From Flavobacteriaceae bacterium (GTDB lineage Bacteria; Bacteroidota; Bacteroidia; Flavobacteriales; Flavobacteriaceae), in contig CANCFZ010000075.1 of assembly GCA_947377425.1 (NCBI GenBank), positions 1 through 9,985 on the forward strand: a stretch of DNA of 9,985 bases, written 5' to 3'. How positions within the stretch are numbered: position 1 is the first letter of the stretch; each line of letters begins with the position of its first letter. The position numbers were made by a program, and so were the translations under genes. The notes under the pieces are model-generated. The model worked only from the letters and a program-made list of their open reading frames with translations. It searched no databases and was not told where the DNA came from. Of this stretch, positions 1 through 6,883 are shown piece after piece.

Positions 1-2
1 CC

Positions 3-10
3 TATATTTG
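3..10 (+). promoter_or_regulatory. Bacteroidota -7 promoter box (TATATTTG) of a small RNA unit
   Basis: The octamer TATATTTG fits the Bacteroidota consensus TAnnTTTG and is followed by CA, a context common at strong promoters of this phylum. The -33 region would lie left of the window, so it cannot be checked. Transcription would start near base 14-18, just before the hairpin. The same octamer recurs at 110-117 ahead of the next gene. Confidence 0.5.
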
Positions 11-14
11 CATC

Positions 15-75
15 GAGGATTCCGAAAGGAAGTTACACCTCACCTCAATAGCCGTCCGCTCCAGGATGGCTTTTG
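15..75 (+). ncRNA. Putative small non-coding RNA, family unknown
   Basis: A short region with the parts of an independent RNA gene. A TATATTTG box lies just upstream. A hairpin forms from TTCC (20-23), a GAAA tetraloop of the GNRA class (24-27) and GGAA (28-31). An outer GAGG (15-18) can pair with CCTC at 38-41 or with a second CCTC at 43-46. An intrinsic terminator closes the unit at 50-74. It is visibly more GC-rich than the surrounding sequence, as structured RNAs often are in AT-rich genomes. There is no ORF of useful length. I compared it from memory with SRP RNA, 6S RNA, tmRNA, RNase P RNA and common riboswitches. The GNRA hairpin vaguely recalls SRP helix 8, but the conserved SRP internal loop is missing. 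It could instead be the 3' end of a longer transcript that starts left of the window. The promoter and terminator are seen; the RNA itself is inferred. Confidence 0.4.
50..74 (+). terminator. Intrinsic terminator of the small RNA unit
   Basis: AGCCGTCC (50-57) pairs with GGATGGCT (64-71) in an 8-bp stem with one G-U pair and a 6-base loop. It runs directly into TTTT, then GTATTTT. The T-rich side lies only on the + strand, so it terminates rightward transcription. It would separate the RNA at 15-75, or any gene upstream of the window, from the gene at 144. Confidence 0.65.
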
Positions 76-109
76 TATTTTATAGCGTTTTTTAATAGTA
101 TTTTTTTTA

Positions 110-117
110 TATATTTG
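110..117 (+). promoter_or_regulatory. Probable -7 promoter box for the gene at 144
   Basis: TATATTTG matches TAnnTTTG and ends 26 bases before the ATG at 144, giving an expected leader of about 20 bases. There is no clear TTG at the usual -33 distance, since that stretch is T-rich and A-rich, so strength is uncertain. Its position after the terminator at 50-74 supports independent transcription of this gene. Confidence 0.45.
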
Positions 118-143
118 AATTTCAAAACCATAAAAAAATTACC

Positions 144-1409
144 ATGAAAAATCAACTACTCTATTTATTCTTATTTATTTCTTCAATTTGTTTCAGCCAA
201 AAGAATTTTTTAAAAGGATATTATATTGATACTACTGGAAAGAAAATAGAATGCTTGATTAAAGATTTAGATTGGTCTTATAATCCCGAATATTTTGAAA
301 TTAAAAATTCATTAGAGTCCGAATCAAAAAGTATTTCAATAACAGATGCAAAAGAATTTTCTATTGATGGTGTTTCTAAATATGTTAGAGCAAATGTTGA
401 AATTGATAATTCTAAAGGTGATCCTGATTATTCAATTGCAAAAGAGCCAAATTTTGTATCTTTAATTGTATTTTTAAAAGTATTAGTTGAAGGAAAAAAT
501 AGTCTTTATAGATATGAAAATGATTTGTTTCCAAGACGCTATTTCTTTAAAACAGAAAACAAAGAAATAAAGCAATTAGTTTATAAAAAATATTTTGAAT
601 CAATTGAAAACCTTACTGATTTATATGTTAATGATTCTTTTAAAAAACAATTACGAACTTCTGTTAATTGTAATAACAACAAAAAAGTTGAATCATTACG
701 ATATTTAGATGATGATTTGATAGACTACTTTAATTCTGTAAATAATTGCCAAGGAGATACTTCAAGTAAAGAAATTTCAAAAAGAGATAAAAGTAAACTA
801 TTTTATAAATTAGCATTAAATACTAATTTTTCTAATTTAAGTCTTAAATATAAAAATGGTTTAAATACAATACCATTTGATGGGAAAAATGAGACTGAAA
901 AGAAAACATCATTAACTATAGGTGTTGAAATTGAAATAGAGCTTCCATTTAATAATAAAAGTTGGTCTGTTTTTACTGAGCCATCATATACTTCATATTC
1001 TGGAAGTGGAGTAATGACAAGTACTTATTATATAAATCCAAATTATTCAACTGGATTAGTAAATGATGATTACACGATAAACCTAAAATATAATAGTATT
1101 AATTTCCCTTTGGGGATAAAAAGAAATTTTATTTTTAATAAATTATCAAAGCTTTATATTAATACAGCTCTTACTATTCAAATTGCTAATAATTCTAACA
1201 TATCCATATTAAGAAAAAACAACACTGTATTAATGAATAGTAGTTTAAATGGTACACATTATGATTTCTTTTTTGGTATTGGTTATCAATACAAAAAAGT
1301 TATTGCGGAATTACGACAATACACCAATACAAATCTTAATCCATATATTAATACCGATAAGTATTCTTTTAAAAACACTTCAATTATATTAAAATATCAA
1401 TTTAATTAA
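144..1409 (+). CDS. Secreted, probably outer-membrane beta-barrel protein of unknown function
   Basis: I recognise no specific function. The 421-residue product starts with a clear Sec signal peptide (residues 1 to about 18, hydrophobic core LLYLFLFISSICFS, likely cut before Q19). There is no good lipobox. Residues 19-215 form a soluble-looking, charged domain beginning with a GYYIDTTGKKIECLI stretch, a type of opening seen in Flavobacteriia surface proteins. Residues 220-421 alternate hydrophobic and polar residues in short Asn/Tyr/Ser-rich strands (for example around 259-268, 311-330, 374-392 and 410-420). The protein ends KYQFN. This fits a small outer-membrane beta-barrel (PorT-like/OMP_b-brl type), an inference from pattern only. 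The coding sequence is noticeably more AT-rich than the pst genes and very rich in Asn and Lys, which could mean weak expression or recent acquisition. The ATG follows an A-rich leader without Shine-Dalgarno sequence, normal for the phylum. It stands alone, convergent with the hydrolase gene. Confidence 0.75.
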   Translation: MKNQLLYLFLFISSICFSQKNFLKGYYIDTTGKKIECLIKDLDWSYNPEYFEIKNSLESESKSISITDAKEFSIDGVSKYVRANVEIDNSKGDPDYSIAKEPNFVSLIVFLKVLVEGKNSLYRYENDLFPRRYFFKTENKEIKQLVYKKYFESIENLTDLYVNDSFKKQLRTSVNCNNNKKVESLRYLDDDLIDYFNSVNNCQGDTSSKEISKRDKSKLFYKLALNTNFSNLSLKYKNGLNTIPFDGKNETEKKTSLTIGVEIEIELPFNNKSWSVFTEPSYTSYSGSGVMTSTYYINPNYSTGLVNDDYTINLKYNSINFPLGIKRNFIFNKLSKLYINTALTIQIANNSNISILRKNNTVLMNSSLNGTHYDFFFGIGYQYKKVIAELRQYTNTNLNPYINTDKYSFKNTSIILKYQFN

Positions 1410-1422
1410 AAGATATTTATAA

Positions 1423-1467
1423 AACAAAAGAGTCCTGAAACCATAATAGTTTCAGGACTCTTTTGTT
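1423..1467. terminator. Bidirectional intrinsic terminator between convergent genes
   Basis: Perfect 19-bp inverted repeat (1423-1441 with 1449-1467) around a 7-base CATAATA loop. The core GAGTCCTGAAAC/GTTTCAGGACTC is GC-containing, and the flanks give AAAA/TTTT tracts on both sides. Each strand therefore ends its stem in a U-rich stretch. It lies 13 bases after the stop at 1409 and 13 bases beyond the other gene's stop at 1481, so it would serve both genes. Confidence 0.9.
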
Positions 1468-1480
1468 GTTAATGTTTTTA

Positions 1481-2251
1481 TTACACCAACACTTCTTTCA
1501 AAAATTGAAGTAATGCTTTCCAAGACCTTTTTTCTGCTTTTTCATTATATGCTGCTCCTTTACTATTATCAGTTCCTGCATTTTTATCTGTAAATGAATG
1601 TACTGCGTTTGCATAATAAACCATTTCCCAATCGGCTTTAGAAGTTCTCATTTCATTTTGAAACAATTTAATTTCTGCCTCACTTTCATAAGGATCGTCT
1701 GCTCCGTGTAACACTAATACTCTTGCATTAATTGGTTCAATTGAACGAGCTTCATCACGAGATAAACCGCCATGAAACGATACAATTCCTTTAACCTTCA
1801 TATTAATTCTTGCTGCTTCAATAGCTCCAGTTCCACCAAAGCAATAACCCATAACAACAATTTCATCTGGATTGGCTCCTTGTTTTATTAATTGTTCAAG
1901 TGCCAATTGAATTCGGTTCTGGTATTCCTTAATATTCTTTTTGAAATATCCAGCTTTTTGACCAGCTTCACTGTAATTAGTAGGCTTATTCCCTACTCCA
2001 TAAATGTCCGCCACAAAAGTGTAATATCCTAATTTAGATAAATCAGTTGCACTTTCTTTAGCATGATCATCAATTCCCATCCATGCTGGCAAAATCAATA
2101 CTCCAGCATTGATTTTATTAGGTTTTGCTGGTTTAGAAATAAATCCGCTTAGCTTTTGAGTTCCGTCTAAATAATCAACTGGTTTTAATTGTGCAAAAGA
2201 AATTAATGATAATTGAATTGCGCAAAATGCAAAAAGTAGTTTCTGTTTCAT
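1481..2251 (-). CDS. Exported dienelactone hydrolase family protein (alpha/beta hydrolase)
   Basis: A 256-residue alpha/beta hydrolase of the dienelactone hydrolase family (DLH, PF01738 type). The N-terminus is a Sec signal peptide (residues 1 to about 20, cut before Q21), so it probably acts in the periplasm, unlike classical cytoplasmic DLHs. The nucleophile elbow is GYCFGG (135-140), with Cys137 in the nucleophile position as in true DLH. The expected acid is Asp185 or Asp186 in HGADDPY, and the base is His218 in NAVHSFTD. The Cys-Asp-His triad is thus complete, and length is close to the family norm plus the signal peptide. The substrate cannot be told from sequence: members hydrolyse dienelactones and other esters or lactones, and many environmental homologues have no assigned role. 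It has its own probable promoter, a terminator on each side and no operon partners. A link to the phosphate operon is not supported. Confidence 0.88.
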   Translation of the reverse strand: MKQKLLFAFCAIQLSLISFAQLKPVDYLDGTQKLSGFISKPAKPNKINAGVLILPAWMGIDDHAKESATDLSKLGYYTFVADIYGVGNKPTNYSEAGQKAGYFKKNIKEYQNRIQLALEQLIKQGANPDEIVVMGYCFGGTGAIEAARINMKVKGIVSFHGGLSRDEARSIEPINARVLVLHGADDPYESEAEIKLFQNEMRTSKADWEMVYYANAVHSFTDKNAGTDNSKGAAYNEKAEKRSWKALLQFLKEVLV

Positions 2252-2271
2252 TTTTTAAAATTTTTATATCA

Positions 2272-2299
2272 TAAAGGTAATGTAATGAATTAAAAACAA
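2272..2299 (-). promoter_or_regulatory. Possible promoter of the dienelactone hydrolase gene
   Basis: Read on the minus strand, TTG (2297-2299) is followed after 17 bases by TACCTTTA (2272-2279). This differs from TAnnTTTG only in the last base. It lies about 20 bases upstream of the ATG at 2251 and just after the phoU terminator, where a promoter is needed. The -7 match is imperfect. Confidence 0.38.
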
Positions 2300-2310
2300 A
2301 AGTTAAAATT

Positions 2311-2350
2311 AAACTAAATAAGCGACTTAAAGAAGCCGCTTATTTAGTTT
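2311..2350 (-). terminator. Intrinsic terminator of the porin-pst-phoU operon
   Basis: A 14-bp perfect stem, AAACTAAATAAGCG (2311-2324) with its complement at 2337-2350. Three further pairs (CTT/AAG) lie inside an A-C mismatch, and the loop is short. On the minus strand the stem ends in TTTAGTTT and continues into AATTTTAACTTTTG, a U-rich tail. It lies 17 bases beyond the phoU stop and closes the operon. Confidence 0.8.
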
Positions 2351-2367
2351 ATAATGTATCGAAGATA

Positions 2368-3036
2368 TTATTTTTTATTCAAAATATTTTCGTGACGAAT
2401 AGTTTTGGCATGAATCATAAAATAAACTGATTCTGTAATGTTTGTACAATGATCTCCCATTCTTTCAAGATGCTTTAAAATCATGATAAGATTGGTTCCT
2501 GATACAACAGTTTCTGAATTTGTAGTCATTTCAGAAATAATATTTTGAATTGATGATTCGATTTTATTCTTGATGTCTTTATTTATGATAAATATTTCTT
2601 CAATTGCTTTTCCATCCAATGTTTGAAAACAAATGTTAGTTTTTATCATTATAGATTCAATCAATCTAGCAATGGTTGTGATATTAAATTTAGAAGCTAG
2701 ATTTTGTTTTTTACTAATATTTTTATTCAACTTAATTATATTAATAGAAAAATCTGCAATTCTTTCAATTTCATTACTTATGTGCATTGCCGACATAATA
2801 AATCTTAAATCGGATGCAACTGGTTGTTGTAAAGCAAAAACATTTTGACAAATTTCTTCAATTTTAATATCTAATTTATCAATTTTATGCTCGGTTTTTT
2901 TGATAACTTTTTTTTCAGAAATTGGCTCTGATAGTATAATTCCCATTGCTTCAAAAACCTGATTTTCTGCAAGATTACTTATTTTAATAATTGCATTTCT
3001 CAGTTTATCTAATTCTAATTCTAAATGTGATGCCAT
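2368..3036 (-). CDS. phoU: PhoU, phosphate signalling and transport regulator
   Basis: A 222-residue all-helical protein with the two-fold repeated PhoU architecture. Each half carries the family's metal-binding E-R-x-x-D-x-x-x-N motif: E91-R92, D95, N99 in the first repeat and E191-R192, D195, N199 in the second, exactly 100 residues apart. The N-terminus (HLELELDKLRN) matches the usual start of the family, supporting the ATG at 3036. PhoU is a cytoplasmic peripheral protein that, in studied bacteria, contacts PstB and the PhoR kinase. It represses the Pho response and limits phosphate uptake when phosphate is plentiful. It is the last gene of the operon, 42 bases after pstB and followed by the terminator. 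The phoB/phoR genes are not adjacent here. Lys and Ile content is high, as expected in this AT-rich genome; nothing looks truncated. Confidence 0.95.
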   Translation of the reverse strand: MASHLELELDKLRNAIIKISNLAENQVFEAMGIILSEPISEKKVIKKTEHKIDKLDIKIEEICQNVFALQQPVASDLRFIMSAMHISNEIERIADFSINIIKLNKNISKKQNLASKFNITTIARLIESIMIKTNICFQTLDGKAIEEIFIINKDIKNKIESSIQNIISEMTTNSETVVSGTNLIMILKHLERMGDHCTNITESVYFMIHAKTIRHENILNKK

Positions 3037-3078
3037 ATTTTTTATTTAAAGATATAAAAGATTTTACAAGTAAAAAAA

Positions 3079-3837
3079 TTACCCAAATCTACCAGTAATA
3101 TAATCTTCTGTTTGTTTTTTTGATGGTTTTGTGAAAATTGTTTTGGTTTTATCCATTTCAATCAATTCACCCAAGTAAAAGAATCCAGTATAATCACTAG
3201 TTCTAGCTGCTTGTTGCATATTGTGTGTAACAATAATTATAGTGTAATGTTCCTTTAACTGATGAACTAATTCTTCAATTTTAGATGTTGAAATTGGATC
3301 TAAAGCACTTGCTGGTTCGTCCATTAAAATAATATCCGGACTTACAGCCAACGTTCTTGCAATACACAAACGTTGTTGTTGACCGCCAGAAAGTCCCATT
3401 GCTGAATCGCCTAAACGATCTTTTACTTCATCCCAAATAGCAGCTTGACGTAAAGAAGTTTCTACAATTTCATCTAACTGAGTTTTATCCTTAATTCCGT
3501 TAATTCTTGGACCATAAGCAATGTTTTCATAAATAGATTTTGGAAACGGATTTGATTTTTGAAAAACCATTCCAATTTTCTTTCTAATATTAACAACATC
3601 CACATCTTTGTCATATATATCAACACCTTCAACCAACAATTCACCTGTAATTTTAACAGATGGAATAAGGTCATTCATTCTGTTTATGCTTCTCAAAAAA
3701 GTTGATTTTCCACAACCTGAAGGGCCAATAAGTGCGGTTACTTTATTTCTTGGAATTTGCATCGAAATATTTTTCAAAGCTTGTTTTTCTCCATAAAATA
3801 AAGACAAATTATTAACTTCTATTTTAACATCTTTCAT
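3079..3837 (-). CDS. pstB: PstB, ATP-binding subunit of the phosphate ABC transporter
   Basis: A 252-residue ABC ATPase with all motifs intact. Walker A is GPSGCGKST (38-46), the Q-loop glutamine is Q93 in VFQKSNPFP, and the signature is LSGGQQQR (149-156). Walker B is LMDEP (171-175) with catalytic Glu174, the D-loop is SALD (177-180) and the switch histidine is His205 in VTHNMQQA. The FQKSNPFPKSIYENIAYG stretch, the INRMNDLIP stretch and the ending EDYITGRFG are diagnostic for PstB among ABC ATPases. It powers phosphate import through PstC and PstA at the inner membrane, hydrolysing ATP in the cytoplasm. Its start is 38 bases after the pstA stop and its stop is 42 bases before phoU, so it is inside the operon. 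Length is normal for the family (about 250-260). Two overlapping reading frames in this interval are shadows. Confidence 0.97.
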   Translation of the reverse strand: MKDVKIEVNNLSLFYGEKQALKNISMQIPRNKVTALIGPSGCGKSTFLRSINRMNDLIPSVKITGELLVEGVDIYDKDVDVVNIRKKIGMVFQKSNPFPKSIYENIAYGPRINGIKDKTQLDEIVETSLRQAAIWDEVKDRLGDSAMGLSGGQQQRLCIARTLAVSPDIILMDEPASALDPISTSKIEELVHQLKEHYTIIIVTHNMQQAARTSDYTGFFYLGELIEMDKTKTIFTKPSKKQTEDYITGRFG

Positions 3838-3875
3838 CTGAAATAGTTTGTGTTTTTTTTATTAAATAAATCGTA

Positions 3876-4823
3876 TTATGATAACTTTTTTCTTCTGATT
3901 CTTGAACGTATTAGTACTGCAACAATGTTTAAAGAAATTGTAAGCATTAATAAAACTAATGTAGTTGCAAACTGAATTGGCAAGGTTTTTTCAACATCAG
4001 TAGATTGAGTTGACATAATATAAATGTGATAGCCTAAATTCATGAATTGGTCACTTACTGATTTTGGTAATGTTGATAAATAATATGCGGCTCCAGTAAA
4101 TAAAATTGGAGCTACCTCACCTGCTCCACGACTGATAGCTAATATTGTTCCAGTCATAATTCCAGAAACTGAACCAGGCAAAACTACTTTTTTTATAGTT
4201 TGCCATTTTGTTGCTCCAAGTGCTAAACTTGCCTCTCTTAACTCTCTTGGAACCGTTTTTAAAGCTTCTTCAACCGAAACTATTATAACAGGTAAAGTTA
4301 GCAAAGCCATTGTTAAACTAGCCCAAAGTATGTTTGGTTGTCCCCAATGTAATTGCCCATTGTTAAAGGTAGTATCAATTCCTTTTCCTATAAATTGAAT
4401 AAAAAAACCTAATCCAAAAAGACCAAATATAATTGATGGTACAACTGCTAATGTTCTAACAGAAAAACGAACAGCTGCTGCAAATTTTGAATTTTCTTTG
4501 GCGTATTCGGTTAAGTAAAGTGCCGTAATTGTTCCGAATGGAACAGCAGCAATTGACATCACAATTACTAAAATAAAAGTTCCTATAATAGCTGGAAAAA
4601 TACCACCTTTAGTCATTCCGTCAGTTGGAAATGAGGATATAAATTTCCAAGAAAACAACTCCCAACCGTTATAAACAATAATACCTATAACGATAGCTAA
4701 AATTAAAATTATTAAAATAACAGCTGATAAAGTTGAACCAATTATTAGTTTTTCTTTGATTACAGCTGACTTGCTAGAAGGAGTAAAAAAAGCATTTTTT
4801 TCTGTAGAAGTATTCGTTGCCAT
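3876..4823 (-). CDS. pstA: PstA, permease subunit of the phosphate ABC transporter
   Basis: A 315-residue inner-membrane permease of the BPD_transp_1 family. The cytoplasmic N-terminal tail is followed by a first membrane helix at about 28-51, then the periplasmic segment YNGWELFSWKFISSFP and the transporter core from about 76. Further helices lie near 76-105, 122-146, 164-186, 217-243 and 283-307. The cytoplasmic EAA loop, which docks on the ATPase, is EASLALGATKWQT (197-209) followed by LPGS at 215-218. It is nearly the same as the loop in the PstC of this operon. The C-terminal tail is basic (RSRIRRKK). With PstC it forms the membrane channel for phosphate. The ATG at 4823 overlaps the pstC stop by one base (TAATG), so translation is likely coupled and gives matched amounts of both subunits. 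Length is close to the usual 280-300, slightly longer at the N-terminus. Confidence 0.95.
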   Translation of the reverse strand: MATNTSTEKNAFFTPSSKSAVIKEKLIIGSTLSAVILIILILAIVIGIIVYNGWELFSWKFISSFPTDGMTKGGIFPAIIGTFILVIVMSIAAVPFGTITALYLTEYAKENSKFAAAVRFSVRTLAVVPSIIFGLFGLGFFIQFIGKGIDTTFNNGQLHWGQPNILWASLTMALLTLPVIIVSVEEALKTVPRELREASLALGATKWQTIKKVVLPGSVSGIMTGTILAISRGAGEVAPILFTGAAYYLSTLPKSVSDQFMNLGYHIYIMSTQSTDVEKTLPIQFATTLVLLMLTISLNIVAVLIRSRIRRKKLS

Positions 4824-5980
4824 TATTTACCTTGAATTCGTTTAATTAATTTTCCTTTTACATAAAATTCTGCCAAAGCGTTCAATCCGAATGAAAAAAT
4901 AAAAAGCAATGAACCTATGAAAAATAGCACACTATAATGTGTATCTCCAAAAACCGTTTCAGCCATTTCTGAACCTATTGTTGCAGCAAAAGTACGAACA
5001 CTTTCAAAAGGATTTGCAGAACATAAAGCGGCGTTTCCTGTTGCCATAAGAGCAATCATTGTTTCTCCAAAAACACGTCCAATTCCTAGTAAAATTGCAG
5101 CAAATATTCCAGGAATTGCGGCAGGCAAAACCACAAAAAATGCTGTTTGCCATTTACTTGCTCCCAATGCTAAACTCGCTTCGGTATAGGTTGACGGAAC
5201 AGCAGAAAGTGCATCTTCTGAAATCGTATATATAATTGGAATTGCGGCTAAAGCCATTGCTACTCCACCAACAAAAGCGTTTAATCGAGTTTCATATCCA
5301 AAAATATTTTGGAAGAAAGTCGCTAAAATCATCAATGCAAAAAAACCAATAACAACAGATGGAAATGCTGCTAAAAGCTCAATGATTGGTTTTATAATTT
5401 CTTTAGCTCTTTTAGAAGCAAAAGTAGAAGTATATAATGCTGCTAAAACCGCTATTGGTCCGGCAAATAACATCGCTATTATGGTAACTTTCAAAGTTCC
5501 AATAAGTAATGCAATTAATCCAAAACGTGGTCTATCAGAAACAGGAACCCATTCTGTAGATAAAAAGGAACTCCAAGTATTATCTGCACCGTCATTTTCA
5601 GATTCTTTTACAGCTTCTTCTGTAGGTTTAGGTTCATCAGCAACAACTTCACCATACGTTTCTGGCTTAAGTTCTTGTGTATCTGATGAAGTATCTACGC
5701 CATAAGTTTCTGGTTTTAATGGTTCTTCTGATGTATCAGTTCCATACGTTTCTGGCTTTTCGGATGATTTACTTGAAATTTCAGTTTTTACTTTTTCTTC
5801 TTTACCAAATTTAAAAATTGGCAATGCTTCTTTAAAAACAAAACAAAAAATTAAAATAATTATTGCTATAGAAAAATAAGCAACCGAAGAAATTATTTTT
5901 TCAGCAAAAAATTCAGAAAAACGAAACTGCTTTTTAAGCTTTTCGCGTGTAAAATTATTTTCTGGAATGTTAGATTTCAT
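4823..5980 (-). CDS. pstC: PstC, permease subunit of the phosphate ABC transporter, with a long repeat-bearing insert
   Basis: A 385-residue permease partner of PstA. There is a short cytoplasmic tail, a first membrane helix at about 29-50, then the BPD_transp_1 core from about 154 with helices near 154-186, 198-224, 235-256, 282-305 and 349-374. The EAA loop is EASLALGASKWQT (267-279) followed by LP at 285-286. GRVFGETMIALMATG (301-315) is typical of PstC. Between the first helix and the core lies a hydrophilic segment at about residues 58-140, rich in Glu, Lys, Pro, Thr and Ser, with three KPETYG repeats (75-80, 89-94, 105-110). By topology this segment is periplasmic. E. coli PstC is 319 residues, so the extra length is roughly this insert. 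The frame stays open through it and the downstream core is intact, so it is not a frameshift or sequencing artefact. The gene starts 44 bases after pstS and overlaps pstA by one base. Confidence 0.95.
   Translation of the reverse strand: MKSNIPENNFTREKLKKQFRFSEFFAEKIISSVAYFSIAIIILIFCFVFKEALPIFKFGKEEKVKTEISSKSSEKPETYGTDTSEEPLKPETYGVDTSSDTQELKPETYGEVVADEPKPTEEAVKESENDGADNTWSSFLSTEWVPVSDRPRFGLIALLIGTLKVTIIAMLFAGPIAVLAALYTSTFASKRAKEIIKPIIELLAAFPSVVIGFFALMILATFFQNIFGYETRLNAFVGGVAMALAAIPIIYTISEDALSAVPSTYTEASLALGASKWQTAFFVVLPAAIPGIFAAILLGIGRVFGETMIALMATGNAALCSANPFESVRTFAATIGSEMAETVFGDTHYSVLFFIGSLLFIFSFGLNALAEFYVKGKLIKRIQGK
5651..5758 (-). repeat. Three in-frame KPETYG repeats in pstC
   Basis: Coding repeats on the minus strand at 5741-5758, 5699-5716 and 5651-5668, each giving KPETYG. 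They are spaced 42 and 48 bases apart, so the frame is kept. Units one and two continue with a related xDTS sequence. Units one and three share 17 identical bases, while the middle unit differs at synonymous positions. This suggests tandem duplication followed by selection on, or slower divergence of, the protein motif. Confidence 0.85.
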
Positions 5981-6024
5981 TTATTTAGAAATATCTTTTG
6001 ATTAAAGAAACTTAAATTTAAAAA

Positions 6025-6858
6025 TTATTTTATTGGAAAATAACCAACTTGAGAGGTGATTTTTTGTCCTTCACCACTTAAAACCCAGTCAATAAATTTT
6101 TTGTTTGCACCTGTAGGTTTAGTTGCCAAATACATATATAAGTATCTTGTAATTGGATAGGTTTTATTTCTAATAGTTTCTTCGTTTGCAACAAGCGCTG
6201 GACTATTAGCGTCTTTTTTAACCTTACAATCTTTTACGCCATTATCATAAGCAGAACCACCATAACCTATTCCGTATTTATCTTTTTTAACAGCATTTAC
6301 AATAGCTGCGGTTCCTGGTAAACTTTGACAAGTTAATGCGTAATCTTTTTTAACTACATTATCTTTGAAATAAACATAAGTTCCAGAGCTGTTTTCACGT
6401 CCGTATAATTTTATATTTGCATCTGCACCACCAACATCTTTCCAATTTGTGATTTTACCCGAATAAATATCAGCCAATTGTTTTAGAGTAAGTTCACTAA
6501 CACCATTTGCTTTATTCAAATAAATAGTAATTCCATCTTTAGCACACGCAACTTCTACTCCTAGTGTTCCGTAACGACCTTTTATTTTTTCTAATTCTGA
6601 TGTTTTTAATGGACGACTTGATGTAGCAATATCTGTAGAACCATTAATTAAAGCTGAAAGTCCAACTCCAGAACCACCACCAGTAACTTGAATAGCAGTG
6701 TTTGGATTTTTTGACATATATACTTCAGCCCATTTTTGAGCTAAAATAACCATTGTATCCGATCCTTTTATAGTAATTTTATCTACAGTTGTAAATGAAA
6801 AACCTATTGTCATTACAACTAATAATAGCAAAGCAACTTTAATTTTTGAAGTGTTCAT
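6025..6858 (-). CDS. pstS: PstS, periplasmic phosphate-binding protein
   Basis: A 277-residue PBP-like protein (PBP_like_2 type). The signal peptide covers about residues 1-23 (core ALLLLVVMTIGFSF) with no lipobox, so it is probably free in the periplasm. Phosphate-contact motifs typical of PstS are present: KGSDT (31-35) at the start of the mature domain, TGGGSGVG (59-66), and DIATSSRP (76-83) whose Asp76 corresponds to the phosphate-accepting Asp of E. coli PstS. GRENSSGTY (153-161) supplies the Arg and Ser-Gly-Thr anion contacts. YGIGYGGSAY (195-204) and the C-terminal LSGEGQKI...GYFPI are also characteristic. It delivers phosphate to PstC/PstA. It is shorter than E. coli PstS (about 346 residues), belonging instead to the compact PstS group common in Bacteroidota and Firmicutes. 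It lies 25 bases after the porin gene and 44 before pstC. The leader is A/T-only and shows no separate Pho-like repeats, so it should be transcribed from the porin promoter. Confidence 0.95.
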   Translation of the reverse strand: MNTSKIKVALLLLVVMTIGFSFTTVDKITIKGSDTMVILAQKWAEVYMSKNPNTAIQVTGGGSGVGLSALINGSTDIATSSRPLKTSELEKIKGRYGTLGVEVACAKDGITIYLNKANGVSELTLKQLADIYSGKITNWKDVGGADANIKLYGRENSSGTYVYFKDNVVKKDYALTCQSLPGTAAIVNAVKKDKYGIGYGGSAYDNGVKDCKVKKDANSPALVANEETIRNKTYPITRYLYMYLATKPTGANKKFIDWVLSGEGQKITSQVGYFPIK

Positions 6859-6883
6859 TTTTTATTTTTTTATAAATTATTTA

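Noticed and set aside
15..46. Signal recognition particle (4.5S) RNA, suggested by the GNRA-capped hairpin with GGAAG on its 3' side
   Set aside because: The highly conserved SRP helix 8 internal loop (AGG on one side, AGCAG on the other) is absent, and the transcript would be too short.
5382..5705. A plus-strand reading frame of 107 codons inside pstC
   Set aside because: It lies opposite a well-supported transporter gene, has no family resemblance, and arises from the repeat-bearing, low-complexity part of pstC. The same reasoning removes the frames at 2633-2848, 3474-3674, 3608-3796 and 7914-8168.
5651..5758. A CRISPR-like or intergenic repeat array
   Set aside because: The three units are in frame within pstC, unevenly spaced (42 and 48 bases) and encode the same hexapeptide, so they are protein repeats.
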